Below, in pieces: positions 50,231 through 62,393 of a DNA stretch of 64,000 bases; position 1 is the first letter of the stretch, and the number at the start of each line of letters is the position of its first letter. The notes beneath the pieces were generated by a model. The model worked only from the letters and a program-made list of their open reading frames with translations, searched no databases and had not been told where the DNA came from. A program made the translations under genes and the position numbers. Source of the DNA: Rhizobium sp. RU33A (GTDB lineage Bacteria; Pseudomonadota; Alphaproteobacteria; Rhizobiales; Rhizobiaceae); assembly GCF_900156055.1 (NCBI RefSeq), contig NZ_FTMQ01000004.1, positions 310,001 to 374,000 on the forward strand. Reading direction: 5' to 3'.

Positions 50231-50994
50231 GACTGGTGTTCCCGGCCAGCCTGACGCGCGGCCATGCGGCGTTGTGCGCCGACGCGGCGGCGCCAGATCT
50301 CGTTGCGCATCGCCATCAGATGCAGCGTGAAAAAGAGGAGGGTGAAGGCCAAAGCCATGACGAGGAGCGGCCAGAGAAACTCGGGATGGATGGTCGGACC
50401 ATCAAGGCGCATCACGCTGGCCGGCTGGTGCAGCGTGTTCCACCAGTCGACCGAGAACTTGATGATCGGGATGTTGACGAAGCCGACCAGGATCAGGACG
50501 GCGCTGACGCGCGCAGCCTTGGACGGGTCGTCCATGGAGCGATTGAGCGCAATCAGGCCCAGATACATCAGGAACAGCACGAAGACCGAGGTGAGGCGCG
50601 CATCCCAGACCCACCAGGTGCCCCACATGGGCTTGCCCCACAGCGAACCGGTGACGAGAGCAATCAGCGTGAAGGCCGCTCCGAGCGGGGCAGCAGCCTT
50701 GTGGCTGACATCCGCCAGCGGATGACGCCAGACCAGCGTCCCGATCGCCGAAAGCGCCATCACGGAGTAACACATCATCGAGAGCCAGGCGGCAGGCACA
50801 TGCACATACATGATGCGCACGGTATCGCCCTGCTGGTAGTCCGTCTCGGACGTGAAACCAAGGTATAGCCCCACGACAAAGAGGAGCGCGGTGATACCGA
50901 CGAACCACGGCAGGGCCCGCTCGACAAAAGCGAGAAATCGCGTCGGGTTGGCGAGATCGATAATCTTGGTCAGGGCGAGGCTATTGTCGGTCAT
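50227..50994 (-). CDS. ccmC: Heme exporter protein CcmC
   Basis: An inner-membrane protein of 255 residues with six membrane segments. The tryptophan-rich heme loop reads WGTWWVWDARLTS, and the flanking histidines are at about 80 (YVHVPAAWL) and 210 (TLHQPASV). It loads heme on CcmE. It lies 59 bases after ccmB. Confidence 0.96.
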   Translation of the reverse strand: MTDNSLALTKIIDLANPTRFLAFVERALPWFVGITALLFVVGLYLGFTSETDYQQGDTVRIMYVHVPAAWLSMMCYSVMALSAIGTLVWRHPLADVSHKAAAPLGAAFTLIALVTGSLWGKPMWGTWWVWDARLTSVFVLFLMYLGLIALNRSMDDPSKAARVSAVLILVGFVNIPIIKFSVDWWNTLHQPASVMRLDGPTIHPEFLWPLLVMALAFTLLFFTLHLMAMRNEIWRRRVGAQRRMAARQAGREHQS

Positions 50995-51053
50995 ACCTTG
51001 TTCTAGCCTGTCTCAGCCGGCCCTGCAATTGATCCTAGTCAAGCCGAATTGTC

Positions 51054-51713
51054 TCAATCGCCTGAACTGCGCAAGGCCGCGGCCGCACCCACGGGTCCGA
51101 TCACGGCAAAGAGAAGCGTGATGGCCGAAAGGAACATGAAGGGCGGCAGGAAAGGGGCGGGATCCTCCACCGCCGCATAGGACGCACTGACACCGAAGAT
51201 CAGCACGGGGACGGCAAGCGGCAGCACGAGAATGGACACCAGCAGACCACCGCGGGGCAGGGCGACGGCGACCGCGGCACCGGCCGCACCGATGAAGGTG
51301 ATCGCCGGCGATCCGACCAGCAGTGTCAGCATCACGGCGCCGATGGCGACCTCATCCATGTTCATGAAAAGGCCGAGAAGGGGAGAGGCGATCACGAGCG
51401 GCAGACCGGTCGCAACCCAATGCGCCAGGCATTTGACGAGCACTGTGAGCACGAGCGGTGTTTCCTGCATCAGCAGAATGTCGAGCGACCCGTCGTCGCG
51501 TTCGGCCTGGAACAGCCGATCGAGGCCGAGCAGGGCAGAGAGCAGGGCCCCGATCCAAACGATGGCAGGTCCGATCCGCGAGAGGAGGTTGAGATCCGGC
51601 CCCACACCGAAGGGGATGACGGCAACGACCGTGGTGAAGAACAGGACACCGATCATCGCGCCGCCGCCGGCACGGACGGAGAGTTTCAGATCCCGGAGAA
51701 AAAGCGCCATCAT
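51054..51713 (-). CDS. ccmB: Heme exporter protein CcmB
   Basis: A 219-residue permease-like protein with about six segments. It starts MMALFLRDLKLSVRAGGGAM and has LDRLFQAERDDGSLDILLM, a CcmB hallmark. With CcmA it forms the ABC module that frees holo-CcmE. The start overlaps ccmA by four bases. Confidence 0.95.
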   Translation of the reverse strand: MMALFLRDLKLSVRAGGGAMIGVLFFTTVVAVIPFGVGPDLNLLSRIGPAIVWIGALLSALLGLDRLFQAERDDGSLDILLMQETPLVLTVLVKCLAHWVATGLPLVIASPLLGLFMNMDEVAIGAVMLTLLVGSPAITFIGAAGAAVAVALPRGGLLVSILVLPLAVPVLIFGVSASYAAVEDPAPFLPPFMFLSAITLLFAVIGPVGAAAALRSSGD

Positions 51714-52357
51714 GCGGAATACTCCAGTTCGACGCCATCGAAGCCGAGCATCTCCAGCGTCTGGGCTCCATCCATACCGAGCGGCTGATGGGTTGCGGCA
51801 AGGGCGATGCCGCCCGCTTCCCGGTGACGACGCACGAGCTCTTCGAACATCGCGTCCGCCTTGCGGTCGAGTGCGGCCGTCGGCTCGTCGAGGATCCAGA
51901 CCGGTCGATGCGCGACAAGAAGCCGCGCCATGGCGAAGCGCCGCTGCTGACCGGCAGAAAGATAGCCGTACGGAAGATGCGTGATGCCGGAGAGATCGAC
52001 GGCCGCAGCCGCAGCCTCCACGCTGAGCCCCACTCCGCCGAGATCGCCGAGGAAGGATTTCCAGAAGGCGAGGTTCTCGGCAACCGTCAGTTCGCGTTTC
52101 ATGCCGTTTCGATGGCCGAGGTAGTGGCTGAATTCTCCGGCGGACCTTGCCTCTCCGTCCGCGTCGGAGACACAGACCGCCCGGCCTGTCTCCGGACGAA
52201 GCAGTCCGGCAATGACGCGCAGAAGCGTCGATTTTCCGGAGCCGTTTCGGCCCGTCAGAACCATCGCTTCTCCTGGAGCCAACTTAAAGGAAACATTAAC
52301 GAAAATCAGATCCTCGCCGCGGCGCGCTGAGAGATTTTCGGCTTCGAGCCTGATCAT
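51710..52357 (-). CDS. ccmA: Cytochrome c biogenesis ATPase CcmA
   Basis: A 215-residue ABC ATPase: Walker A LTGRNGSGKSTL near 35, signature YLSAGQQRRFAMARLL near 130, Walker B PVWILDEPTAALD near 150, and switch histidine in AATHQ. I chose ATG 52357; an earlier frame to 52390 adds eleven residues. First gene of the ccmABCDG operon, divergent from acnA, with an Irr-like site in between. Confidence 0.95.
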   Translation of the reverse strand: MIRLEAENLSARRGEDLIFVNVSFKLAPGEAMVLTGRNGSGKSTLLRVIAGLLRPETGRAVCVSDADGEARSAGEFSHYLGHRNGMKRELTVAENLAFWKSFLGDLGGVGLSVEAAAAAVDLSGITHLPYGYLSAGQQRRFAMARLLVAHRPVWILDEPTAALDRKADAMFEELVRRHREAGGIALAATHQPLGMDGAQTLEMLGFDGVELEYSA

Positions 52358-52430
52358 GGTCGCCTTCTGGCAGGATGAGGCCTGCCTCATAAAAAATTCC
52401 GTTTTCGTCCTTCGTCGGTCTGGCGCCTTT

Positions 52431-52447
52431 CTTAGAAATTATCTATA
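52431..52447. promoter_or_regulatory. Candidate iron-control element (Irr-box-like) between ccmA and acnA
   Basis: CTTAGAAATTATCTATA matches 11 of the 14 fixed positions of the rhizobial ICE motif TTTAGAA-N3-TTCTAAA. It lies 74 bases before ccmA and 181 before acnA, both of which depend on iron. The match is imperfect. The other 200 or so bases of this gap show no further site I can name. Confidence 0.35.
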
Positions 52448-52627
52448 AGACCTGCAACCACGCCAGCGGCCGGCGTGAAGTTCATCCTTGTGCCGAACTT
52501 GAGTATCGCGAGGAGCGATGTTCACGTGCGGACAGCGGAAATGGTCGTACCCGCATCCTGATGTGCATGAAGTGCATAGGCGTCCGCACGATCGTGTTGG
52601 CTATCAGAATATGCGGGGTTTCTATCC

Positions 52628-55321
<2,694 letters not shown>

Positions 55322-55345
55322 TCGCCTGAGGCACAAGACCATGAG

Positions 55346-55375
55346 AGGCCGTCGGGAAACCGGCGGCCTTTCCTT
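55346..55375 (+). terminator. Terminator of acnA
   Basis: A 10-bp stem AGGCCGTCGG / CCGGCGGCCT with one G-T pair and loop GAAA, followed by TTCCTTA. Confidence 0.8.
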
Positions 55376-55483
55376 ATGCACCAGCACGCTCGGTCGGTGC
55401 CGAAAGTTTCACCCCATCGTGACTTCCCGCATGGCGCTCTTGGCGCTATCAGTGCTGCACTCAAGTGAAGGCATCTCGATAGC

Positions 55484-56272
55484 ATGCGGCACAAGAATTC
55501 TGACAAGACAACGGCATGGGTCACGGCATGGGCAATGGTGGCCCTCGCTGCGTCGATGCTGTTCCTCTTTCCAGGCCAAAGCACGGCCGAGGAATTTGTC
55601 GAGCCGAAAGGTGTCGTCGAGCTTTTCACCTCGCAGGGCTGTCGTTCCTGCCCGCCTGCCGATCGCGCCTTTGAGAAACTGGTGCGTCAGGGAGAAGTGG
55701 TGGCACTCTCCTATCACGTCGATTACTGGAATTATCTCGGCTGGGCCGATACGCTTGCCACGCCAGAGAACACCGAGCGGCAATATGCCTATGCGAAAGC
55801 TTTTGGCCGGAGCGGCGTTTATACGCCCCAAGCGGTTCTCAACGGTCGAGAGCACCTGAAGGGTACCGACGCAACGGATATCGACCGTCGTCTCCAGAAG
55901 CTCCAGTCTGCCGGCAATGGCCTGCTCGTACCCATACGCGCCTCGCGGCACGACGACCAGTTGACGATCTCCGTCGGCGCTGGTCACGGCAAGGCCAATG
56001 TTGTCGTTGTCTACTTCCGCCAGCATCAGACCGTCGAGGTCCTGAAGGGTGAAAACACCGGACAGAACCTGGACTACTGGCACAGCGTGACCGATGTGCA
56101 AACCGTCGGCATGTGGGACGGGAAGCCTCTGGACCTTACGCTGCCCGCCAGACGCATGGGCGACGACAAGAGCGACGGCTGTGCGATCTTGCTGCAAACG
56201 GCAGATGAAAAGGGAAACCCCTCCCATATCGTCGGTGCGACGATGATGATGGTAAAGCCGAATACGCTGTAG
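55484..56272 (+). CDS. DUF1223 secreted thioredoxin-like protein
   Basis: A 262-residue protein with a signal or membrane segment at about 12-32 (cut near STA-EEF) and the DUF1223 core: VVELFTSQGCRSCPPADRAF carries a CXXC that sits where thioredoxins have theirs, then VALSYHVDYWNYLGWAD and YTPQAVLNGREH. The protein is thought to be periplasmic. Its function is not established. A 215-base gap without features leads to the terminator of the next operon. Confidence 0.88.
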   Translation: MRHKNSDKTTAWVTAWAMVALAASMLFLFPGQSTAEEFVEPKGVVELFTSQGCRSCPPADRAFEKLVRQGEVVALSYHVDYWNYLGWADTLATPENTERQYAYAKAFGRSGVYTPQAVLNGREHLKGTDATDIDRRLQKLQSAGNGLLVPIRASRHDDQLTISVGAGHGKANVVVVYFRQHQTVEVLKGENTGQNLDYWHSVTDVQTVGMWDGKPLDLTLPARRMGDDKSDGCAILLQTADEKGNPSHIVGATMMMVKPNTL

Positions 56273-56487
56273 GGGAAAACAACCTGGTGTGGTCCGGCCC
56301 GGAAGCATTGGGGGGCTGGGGGTAAGGGGTCAATGCGCCAGACCGGACCTTTTGGCGCACCGCGCCAACCAAGTTAGTTATACTATATCGCAAAAAACGG
56401 CGCAGGTATGTTCAAATTTGGGCAGCGGCACGTTTATCTGATTTGACGCGTGATATCGGTCACACGCGATATTTATAAGTTGAAACG

Positions 56488-56517
56488 AAAAAAGCCCGTC
56501 CGGCAGGCGGACGGGCT
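56488..56517 (-). terminator. Terminator of the sugar operon
   Basis: AGCCCGTCCG / CGGACGGGCT stem with a five-base loop (56493-56517); the minus strand runs into six T residues. It lies 26 bases after the dgoA stop. Between 56273 and 56487 I see no gene or clear site. Confidence 0.92.
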
Positions 56518-56543
56518 CTTAATGCAGATAAGGTCGTCCCCAC

Positions 56544-57176
56544 TTAGCCCTGCAGGGCGTCGTAGGCCTCCACACTTCTGACCGCACGCTCGCCAATCAG
56601 CTTGGCATCATCGCCCGGCTTGTAGAGACTGGAACCAAGACCGAAGGCACGAACGCCGACTTTCCAGTAATCGGCAAAGTTGGAATCGGAGACACCGCCG
56701 ACCGCGCCGATCGGCAGATGCGACGGCAGGATGGCCTTGATGGCGGAAATGCCGCCCGGTCCAAGCACACTAGCCGGAAAAAACTTGAGGGCCGACGCAC
56801 CAGACTTGGCGGCAAGAAGCGCTTCAGTCGGCGTAAAGACGCCCGGCATTGCCACCATGCCATGGGCGACGGCACGCCTGATAACGTCGGGTTCGACATT
56901 CGGGGTGACGAGCAGATTTCCGCCAACGTCATGAAGGCGGTCGACCTGCGAGACCTCGAGAACGGTGCCGGCGCCGATCAGCACGTTTGCAGGGGCGCGC
57001 TTGCGCGCCTTTTCGATCGAGACAAAGGGATCAGGCGAGTTCAGCGGAACTTCGATCGCTTCGAAGCCAGCCTCGATGAGAACATCGACGGTTGCCTCGA
57101 TCTCGGTCGGCTTGATGCCGCGCAGGATGGCAACGAGGTTGCGGCGAAGGGCGGGCCAGGCAACGGAGGCAGTCAT
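56544..57176 (-). CDS. dgoA: 2-dehydro-3-deoxy-6-phosphogalactonate aldolase
   Basis: A 210-residue KDPG/KDPGal aldolase that splits the phosphorylated keto-acid into pyruvate and glyceraldehyde-3-phosphate. Schiff-base lysine in SALKFFPAS, active-site glutamate in AGFEAIEVPLNSPDP, and GAGTVLE. That segment, together with the adjacent kinase DgoK, favours the galactonate over the gluconate pathway. Last gene of the sugar operon, three bases after dgoK. Confidence 0.93.
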   Translation of the reverse strand: MTASVAWPALRRNLVAILRGIKPTEIEATVDVLIEAGFEAIEVPLNSPDPFVSIEKARKRAPANVLIGAGTVLEVSQVDRLHDVGGNLLVTPNVEPDVIRRAVAHGMVAMPGVFTPTEALLAAKSGASALKFFPASVLGPGGISAIKAILPSHLPIGAVGGVSDSNFADYWKVGVRAFGLGSSLYKPGDDAKLIGERAVRSVEAYDALQG

Positions 57177-57179
57177 CGT

Positions 57180-58112
57180 TCAGTCCTTGAATTCATAATC
57201 GAAAAGCGAAAGCGCCGAGGCAAGCAGGCCACGGCGCACCAGCAGGCCGCCATCAAGCAGAACAGGCTCACCGCCGGCCGTGGTGATGGCGCGCGCATAA
57301 AGACGCGTCAGCTTTCCCGTGCCGATCAGGTAGGCCTTTCCGTGGCCCAGAAGGTCATCTCGGATGGCGGCGATCTCGGCACCGATGAGAAGGCCAGACA
57401 GGCGAGCTGCCGGATTGACCTTTGCCCCTTGGCCCGCAAGCAGGCTTTCGGCACGGATTGAAAACAGCACGGAGGTCAGAGCAAACCCGGGCTGCAGCGC
57501 CTGATCGACGGCAGCGTCGAAAATGTCGGGATCAGCTTCCGCATCCCCGTCTTCCGGAACGGAAAGCCGCAGGATCGATTGCCGGCTAATCAGATTGAAC
57601 AGCTCACCGGTCATGACGGTCGAGAAGCGTTTCACCTGACCGTTCTCGACCAAGGCCCATTTGGAATGGGTTCCAGGCAGGCAGAAGAGGGCATTGTCGA
57701 GGCCCTGCTCCAGCGCGCCGGCCAGCTGCGTTTCCTCGCCGCGCATGACGTCAAAGGCACCGCCCTCGCGCTGGCAAACGCCAGGCAGGATATAGACCGG
57801 ACGCTTGGCACCCTCCGGCTGGACCGCATGCTGGAACAGGCCCACCAGAGGCGCTGGCGTTTCCACATAGGGTGCTTCCCGCCAGCCGGTGCGGGCACCG
57901 GCCATGCCGGCAACCACCACCGGGAGATCCGATGGCGCGCCGAGTGCGGAAAGATGCCCTTCCAACACGGCAGGATAGGCAGCCTTATCCAGGCTGCCCA
58001 TTCCCTCGGGTGACTGCCTTTCACCAAGGACCGCGCCCTGGCTATCAACGAGCCAGAGACGGAGGTTGCTGGTGCCCCAATCGACGAGCGCGGCAAAGGC
58101 TGATGCAGTCAC
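57180..58112 (-). CDS. dgoK: 2-dehydro-3-deoxygalactonokinase
   Basis: A 310-residue sugar-acid kinase of the DgoK family, phosphorylating 2-keto-3-deoxygalactonate. It starts ALVDWGTSNLRLWLVDSQG (ATP-phosphate loop), and has GMAGARTGWREAPY, LPGTHSKWALVENGQV and the C-terminal LLIGAEIAAI, GTGKLTRLYARAI. It lies nine bases after the dehydrogenase gene. Confidence 0.93.
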   Translation of the reverse strand: MTASAFAALVDWGTSNLRLWLVDSQGAVLGERQSPEGMGSLDKAAYPAVLEGHLSALGAPSDLPVVVAGMAGARTGWREAPYVETPAPLVGLFQHAVQPEGAKRPVYILPGVCQREGGAFDVMRGEETQLAGALEQGLDNALFCLPGTHSKWALVENGQVKRFSTVMTGELFNLISRQSILRLSVPEDGDAEADPDIFDAAVDQALQPGFALTSVLFSIRAESLLAGQGAKVNPAARLSGLLIGAEIAAIRDDLLGHGKAYLIGTGKLTRLYARAITTAGGEPVLLDGGLLVRRGLLASALSLFDYEFKD

Positions 58113-58121
58113 GGGATGTCC

Positions 58122-59636
58122 TCAGGCGAGATCGGTCGGCAGAAGCGCCGCCGGGATGTCCTGGTAGCAGACCGGCCGCAGGAAGCGGCGGATCGACAGT
58201 GTACCGACCGAGGTCGCGCCGAAGTTCGTGGACGCCGGGTAGGGGCCACCATGAACCATGGAATCGGCCACTTCGACGCCAGTCGGGAAGCCGTTGGCGA
58301 GCACGCGGCCAGCCTTGCGTTCCAGGATCGGCATCAGACGCTTGCCAAGCGCTTCGTCACCGGCGTCAACATGCAGAGATGCCGTCAACTGGCCGGAGAG
58401 GCTGCGGGCCATGGCGACCATTTCGTCTTCGCTTTCCGCGATGACGATCAGGCCGAGCGGTCCGAAGACTTCCTCGCCGAGCACGTGATTGTCGAGCCAG
58501 TCCTTGGCTGTTGTCTGGAACAGGTAAGGGGTAGCGTTGCGCAAGTCGCAGGTCGAGGTGAGTACCGAGCGAACGCCCTCGGTACCGGCGATGCGGGTGG
58601 CACCGTCACGATAGGCCTTGGCGATGCCGTCGGTCAGCATGGTCTGCGGTCCGACACCCGAAAGGGCCTCGGTTGCCGTCTCGACGAACTTGTCGGCGTT
58701 GGCGCCCTTCAGCAGCACAACGATACCAGGGTTCGTGCAGAACTGGCCGGCACCCATGGTAAGCGAACCGACCCAGCCCTTGGCGATGGCTTCGCCACGG
58801 GTGGCAACAGCCTTGGGCAGCATGAACATCGGGTTGACCGAGCCGAGCTCGCCGAAGAAAGGGATGGGTTCCGGGCGCTGGGCGCAGAGATCGAAGAGTG
58901 CGCGACCACCACCGAGCGAACCGGTGAACCCGACCGCCTTGATCAGCGGGTGCTGAACCAGCGCCTGGCCGACATCGCGGCTGCCGCCATGCACGAGCGA
59001 GAAAACGCCCGGATGCACGCCGCAACGCTTGATGGCGGCATCGATGGCGGACGCCACGATTTCGCCGGTGCCCGGATGGGCATCATGCGCCTTGACGACG
59101 ACGGGGCAGCCGGCAGCAAGGGCTGCAGCCGTATCGCCACCAGCCGTCGAGAAGGCGAGCGGGAAGTTCGAGGCACCGAAGACGGCAACCGGGCCGATCG
59201 GGCGCTGGACCATCCTGAGGTCCGAGCGAGGAAGCGGCTTGCGATCCGGCAGGGCTTCATCGTGACGGCGGTCGAGATAATCACCCTTGCGGATATGGGC
59301 GGCAAACAGGCGCAGCTGACCGGTGGTGCGGCCGCGCTCGCCGATCAGGCGGGCTTCCGGCAGGCCGGTCTCCTGAGAGCCGATCTCGGTGATGGCATCA
59401 CCGCGTGCATCAATCTCCTCAGCGATGGCATCGAGGAAAGCGGCACGCTCTTCGCGCGTCGAATAGGCATAGGTTTCGAAGGCCTCTTCGGCGGCCTTGA
59501 CAGCCTGATCGACCAGGGCAGGCGTGCCCTTGGAAAAGGTGTGGGAGGAGCCCGTGGCAGGCGACGAGGTGAAAGTATCCGTGCTGGCAACCCAGTTGCC
59601 GGCGATCAGGTGTTTTCCAGTCGGTGTATAGGCCAT
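58122..59636 (-). CDS. 2,5-dioxovalerate (alpha-ketoglutaric semialdehyde) dehydrogenase
   Basis: A 504-residue NAD(P)-dependent aldehyde dehydrogenase. Catalytic cysteine C300 in GAGQFCTNPG and glutamate E263 in FFGELGSVNP; the cofactor loop is FGASNFPLAFSTAGGD. The arrangement matches the type III alpha-ketoglutaric semialdehyde dehydrogenases of sugar-acid pathways, which make 2-oxoglutarate. Such an enzyme is not needed for galactose breakdown and points to a pentose branch. Confidence 0.9.
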   Translation of the reverse strand: MAYTPTGKHLIAGNWVASTDTFTSSPATGSSHTFSKGTPALVDQAVKAAEEAFETYAYSTREERAAFLDAIAEEIDARGDAITEIGSQETGLPEARLIGERGRTTGQLRLFAAHIRKGDYLDRRHDEALPDRKPLPRSDLRMVQRPIGPVAVFGASNFPLAFSTAGGDTAAALAAGCPVVVKAHDAHPGTGEIVASAIDAAIKRCGVHPGVFSLVHGGSRDVGQALVQHPLIKAVGFTGSLGGGRALFDLCAQRPEPIPFFGELGSVNPMFMLPKAVATRGEAIAKGWVGSLTMGAGQFCTNPGIVVLLKGANADKFVETATEALSGVGPQTMLTDGIAKAYRDGATRIAGTEGVRSVLTSTCDLRNATPYLFQTTAKDWLDNHVLGEEVFGPLGLIVIAESEDEMVAMARSLSGQLTASLHVDAGDEALGKRLMPILERKAGRVLANGFPTGVEVADSMVHGGPYPASTNFGATSVGTLSIRRFLRPVCYQDIPAALLPTDLA

Positions 59637-59657
59637 GGGATGGGCCTCCTTTTGATG

Positions 59658-60587
59658 TCAGTCTTCGAAGTGAGCGACGACTTTTCGTTCCCCGCAAAGG
59701 AACGAATCCGCCACGATGCGCAGCGGCTGATAGTCGGTGTCGCTCTGGCGAGAGCGGATGAGGTGGGCGAAGCGTTCGTAGATTCCCGCATATTCGCGGT
59801 CCGGGCCGGACGCCTGTTCCTTACCCCCGATATAGAGTTCCGAGCCGCCCTTTGAAAGGCGCAACTCGCCGGCATTCGTCTGGACTGTGATGTCCCACGT
59901 CTGCGGGCCTTCCTGTCGCCAGTCGAATTCGGCCGAAATCGGCGCCCCTTCGACGGTCCGCATGGCGATGGAAGCGGCGATCGGCTGCTTCTTGTTTTCG
60001 GGGAATTCGAGAACCGACTTCTCGACCATGATGTGGCCGGGAACGATCTCCGTCAGGATGGAAAGCGCATTGATACCAGGATCGAAGACTCCAAAGCCAC
60101 CCGGTTCCCAGATCCAGGCCTGGCCCGGATGCCAACGACGTACGTCTTCCTTCCAGACGATCGAGATCGACTGGATGACCTTGTCTGCGAGCCATTGCTT
60201 GGCAGGCTCGACACCAAGGGCAAAGCGCGAGTGCCAGGTCGCGAACAACGTCACGCCAGCCTTGGCAGCAAGCTCGGTGAGAGCATTTGCCTCGCCCAGA
60301 GTGGTCGCCGGTGGCTTCTCCATCAGAACATGGCGGCCGGCAGCAATAGCAGCCTTCGCCATGTCGAAGCGGACTTCAGGCGGCGTGCAGAGCGACACGA
60401 CCTTGATGTCCGGCCGTGTAGCCAAGAACTCATCGAAATCGGTGAAGTTCTCCGCACCGTCAACTTTGCCATGCCGGCTGACGCCGGCGGCAACGACAAA
60501 GTCGTCACCGCCTGCGATCGATGGAATATGCTGGTCGCGGGCAATCTTGCCGATGCCGACCAGCGCCAGCGGGATACGTTCTGCCAT
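59658..60587 (-). CDS. Gfo/Idh/MocA oxidoreductase, probable D-galactose 1-dehydrogenase
   Basis: A 309-residue NAD(P) enzyme with LALVGIGKIARDQHIPSIAG (Rossmann start), VVSLCTPPEVRFDMAKAAI, ALMEKPPATTLGEAN (the EKP motif) and a beta-sheet C-domain. In this setting it would oxidise D-galactose, L-arabinose or D-fucose at C1 to the lactone. No separate lactonase is in the visible part of the operon. The exact sugar is an inference from the neighbours. Confidence 0.83.
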   Translation of the reverse strand: MAERIPLALVGIGKIARDQHIPSIAGGDDFVVAAGVSRHGKVDGAENFTDFDEFLATRPDIKVVSLCTPPEVRFDMAKAAIAAGRHVLMEKPPATTLGEANALTELAAKAGVTLFATWHSRFALGVEPAKQWLADKVIQSISIVWKEDVRRWHPGQAWIWEPGGFGVFDPGINALSILTEIVPGHIMVEKSVLEFPENKKQPIAASIAMRTVEGAPISAEFDWRQEGPQTWDITVQTNAGELRLSKGGSELYIGGKEQASGPDREYAGIYERFAHLIRSRQSDTDYQPLRIVADSFLCGERKVVAHFED

Positions 60588-60598
60588 GGTGATATCCC

Positions 60599-62344
60599 TC
60601 AGTGTGCGTCCTTGCCGACCGGTGAACCGCGGCAGCCCTTCAGGAAGTCGAAGTCCGCACCGGTATCGGCACCCTCGACGTGATCATGGAAGAGCTTGGC
60701 ATAGCCGCTTGCCGGCGGCTCGACCGGCGGACGCCAATCGGCGAGACGGCGCTGCATTTCCTCGTCCGAGATGTCGAGATGCACGCGACGGGCTTCGACA
60801 TCGACTTCGATGAAGTCGCCATTCTTGACGATGGCGAGCGGACCACCACGCGCCGCTTCCGGCGACGTGTGCAACAGAACAGTGCCGTAGGCGGTACCGG
60901 ACATGCGCGCATCGGAGATGCGGACCATGTCGGTGATCCCCTTGCGGAGCACCTTCGGCGGAAGACCCATATTGCCGACTTCCGCCATACCCGGATAGCC
61001 GCGCGGACCGCAGTATTTGAGGACCATGACGCAGGTTTCGTCGATGTCGAGTGACTCGTCGTTGATCTTCGCCTTGTAGTCGTCGATGTCTTCAAAGACC
61101 ACGGCGCGGCCGCGATGCTTCATCAGGTGCGGAGAGGCAGCCGACGGCTTCAACACGCAGCCCTTGGGCGCCAGATTGCCGCGCAGAACGACGATACCGC
61201 CCTGCTGGGTGAGCGCCTTGTCGACCGGCAGGATGACGTCTTCGTTCCAGTTGCGAACGTCCTTGACCTCGTCCCAGATGCTTTCACCCGAAACGGTGAT
61301 CGCATCCTTGTTGAGCTTGCCGGCTTCGCCGAGGCGCTTGATGACGACGGGCAGCCCACCCGCATAGAAGAACTCTTCCATCAGATACTTGCCCGACGGC
61401 ATAAGGTTGACGATCGTCGGGATGTCGCGGCCGAGGCGATCCCAGTCATCGAGCGTAATATCGACGCCGACGCGGCCGGCCATCGCGAGGATATGCACGA
61501 CGGCATTGGTCGAGCCGCCGATGGCGCCATTGACGCGGATCGCGTTCTCGAAGGCTTCCTTCGTCATGATGTCGGAGGGCTTCAGATCATCCTTGACCAT
61601 CTGCACGATGCGACGGCCCGAAAGCTGCGCCATCACCTTGCGGCGGCTGTCGACGGCCGGGATCGCGGCATTGCCGGACAGCGCCATGCCGAGGGCTTCA
61701 ACCATCGACGCCATGGTCGAAGCGGTACCCATGGTGTTGCAGGTACCACTGGAACGCGACATCGATGCTTCGGCCTCGACGAATTCCTCCTGCGTCATCT
61801 CACCCGCCTTCACGGCTTCGGAGAACTTCCACAGATGCGTACCGGAACCGACGCGTTCGCCGCGGAAATAGCCGTTCAGCATCGGACCGCCAGTCACGAC
61901 GATCGAAGGAATGTCGGTCGAAGCGGCGCCCATAACAAGCGAAGGGGTTGTCTTGTCGCAGCCGACGAGCAGCACGGCACCATCGATCGGCTGGCCGCGC
62001 ATGGCTTCCTCGACGGCAAGCGCCGCAAGGTTGCGATACATCATTGCTGTCGGGCGGAAGGTGTTTTCCGACGCCGAGAAGACCGGAACTTCGACCGGAA
62101 ACCCACCAGCTTCCCAAACGCCAGCCTTAACCTTCTCCGCCAGTTCGCGCAGATGACCGTTGCAGGGGGTGAGGTCAGACCATGTGTTGAGAATACCGAT
62201 GACGGGACGGCCGTCGAACAGGTCGTGCGGGTGGCCCTGGTTCTTCATCCAGCCACGATGATAGATCGTGTCGCGGGACGTCCCCCCGTACCAGTGCTGC
62301 GATCTCAGTTGGCGCGGCCAGGCCGCCGGTTTGAACTTGCTCAT
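60599..62344 (-). CDS. Sugar-acid dehydratase, IlvD/Edd family (L-arabinonate/D-galactonate)
   Basis: A 581-residue [2Fe-2S] dehydratase. Cluster cysteines C61 (LTPCNGHL), C129 (VGCDKTTPS) and C202 (SSGTCNTMG) correspond, with a shift of two, to C59, C127 and C200 of the Rhizobium leguminosarum L-arabinonate dehydratase, whose structure is known and which also takes D-galactonate and D-fuconate. The start MSKFKPAAWPRQLRSQ agrees with that group. Not IlvD itself. It gives 2-keto-3-deoxy acids. Confidence 0.92.
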   Translation of the reverse strand: MSKFKPAAWPRQLRSQHWYGGTSRDTIYHRGWMKNQGHPHDLFDGRPVIGILNTWSDLTPCNGHLRELAEKVKAGVWEAGGFPVEVPVFSASENTFRPTAMMYRNLAALAVEEAMRGQPIDGAVLLVGCDKTTPSLVMGAASTDIPSIVVTGGPMLNGYFRGERVGSGTHLWKFSEAVKAGEMTQEEFVEAEASMSRSSGTCNTMGTASTMASMVEALGMALSGNAAIPAVDSRRKVMAQLSGRRIVQMVKDDLKPSDIMTKEAFENAIRVNGAIGGSTNAVVHILAMAGRVGVDITLDDWDRLGRDIPTIVNLMPSGKYLMEEFFYAGGLPVVIKRLGEAGKLNKDAITVSGESIWDEVKDVRNWNEDVILPVDKALTQQGGIVVLRGNLAPKGCVLKPSAASPHLMKHRGRAVVFEDIDDYKAKINDESLDIDETCVMVLKYCGPRGYPGMAEVGNMGLPPKVLRKGITDMVRISDARMSGTAYGTVLLHTSPEAARGGPLAIVKNGDFIEVDVEARRVHLDISDEEMQRRLADWRPPVEPPASGYAKLFHDHVEGADTGADFDFLKGCRGSPVGKDAH

Positions 62345-62393
62345 GGCTATCGTCCTGTCTCTGTTGAATGGGCGGGTCGGTTGACCGATCCGC

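Noticed and set aside
58116-59855. 579-residue open frame opposite the semialdehyde dehydrogenase gene
   Set aside because: Antisense shadow; the dehydrogenase on the other strand has its catalytic cysteine and glutamate in place.
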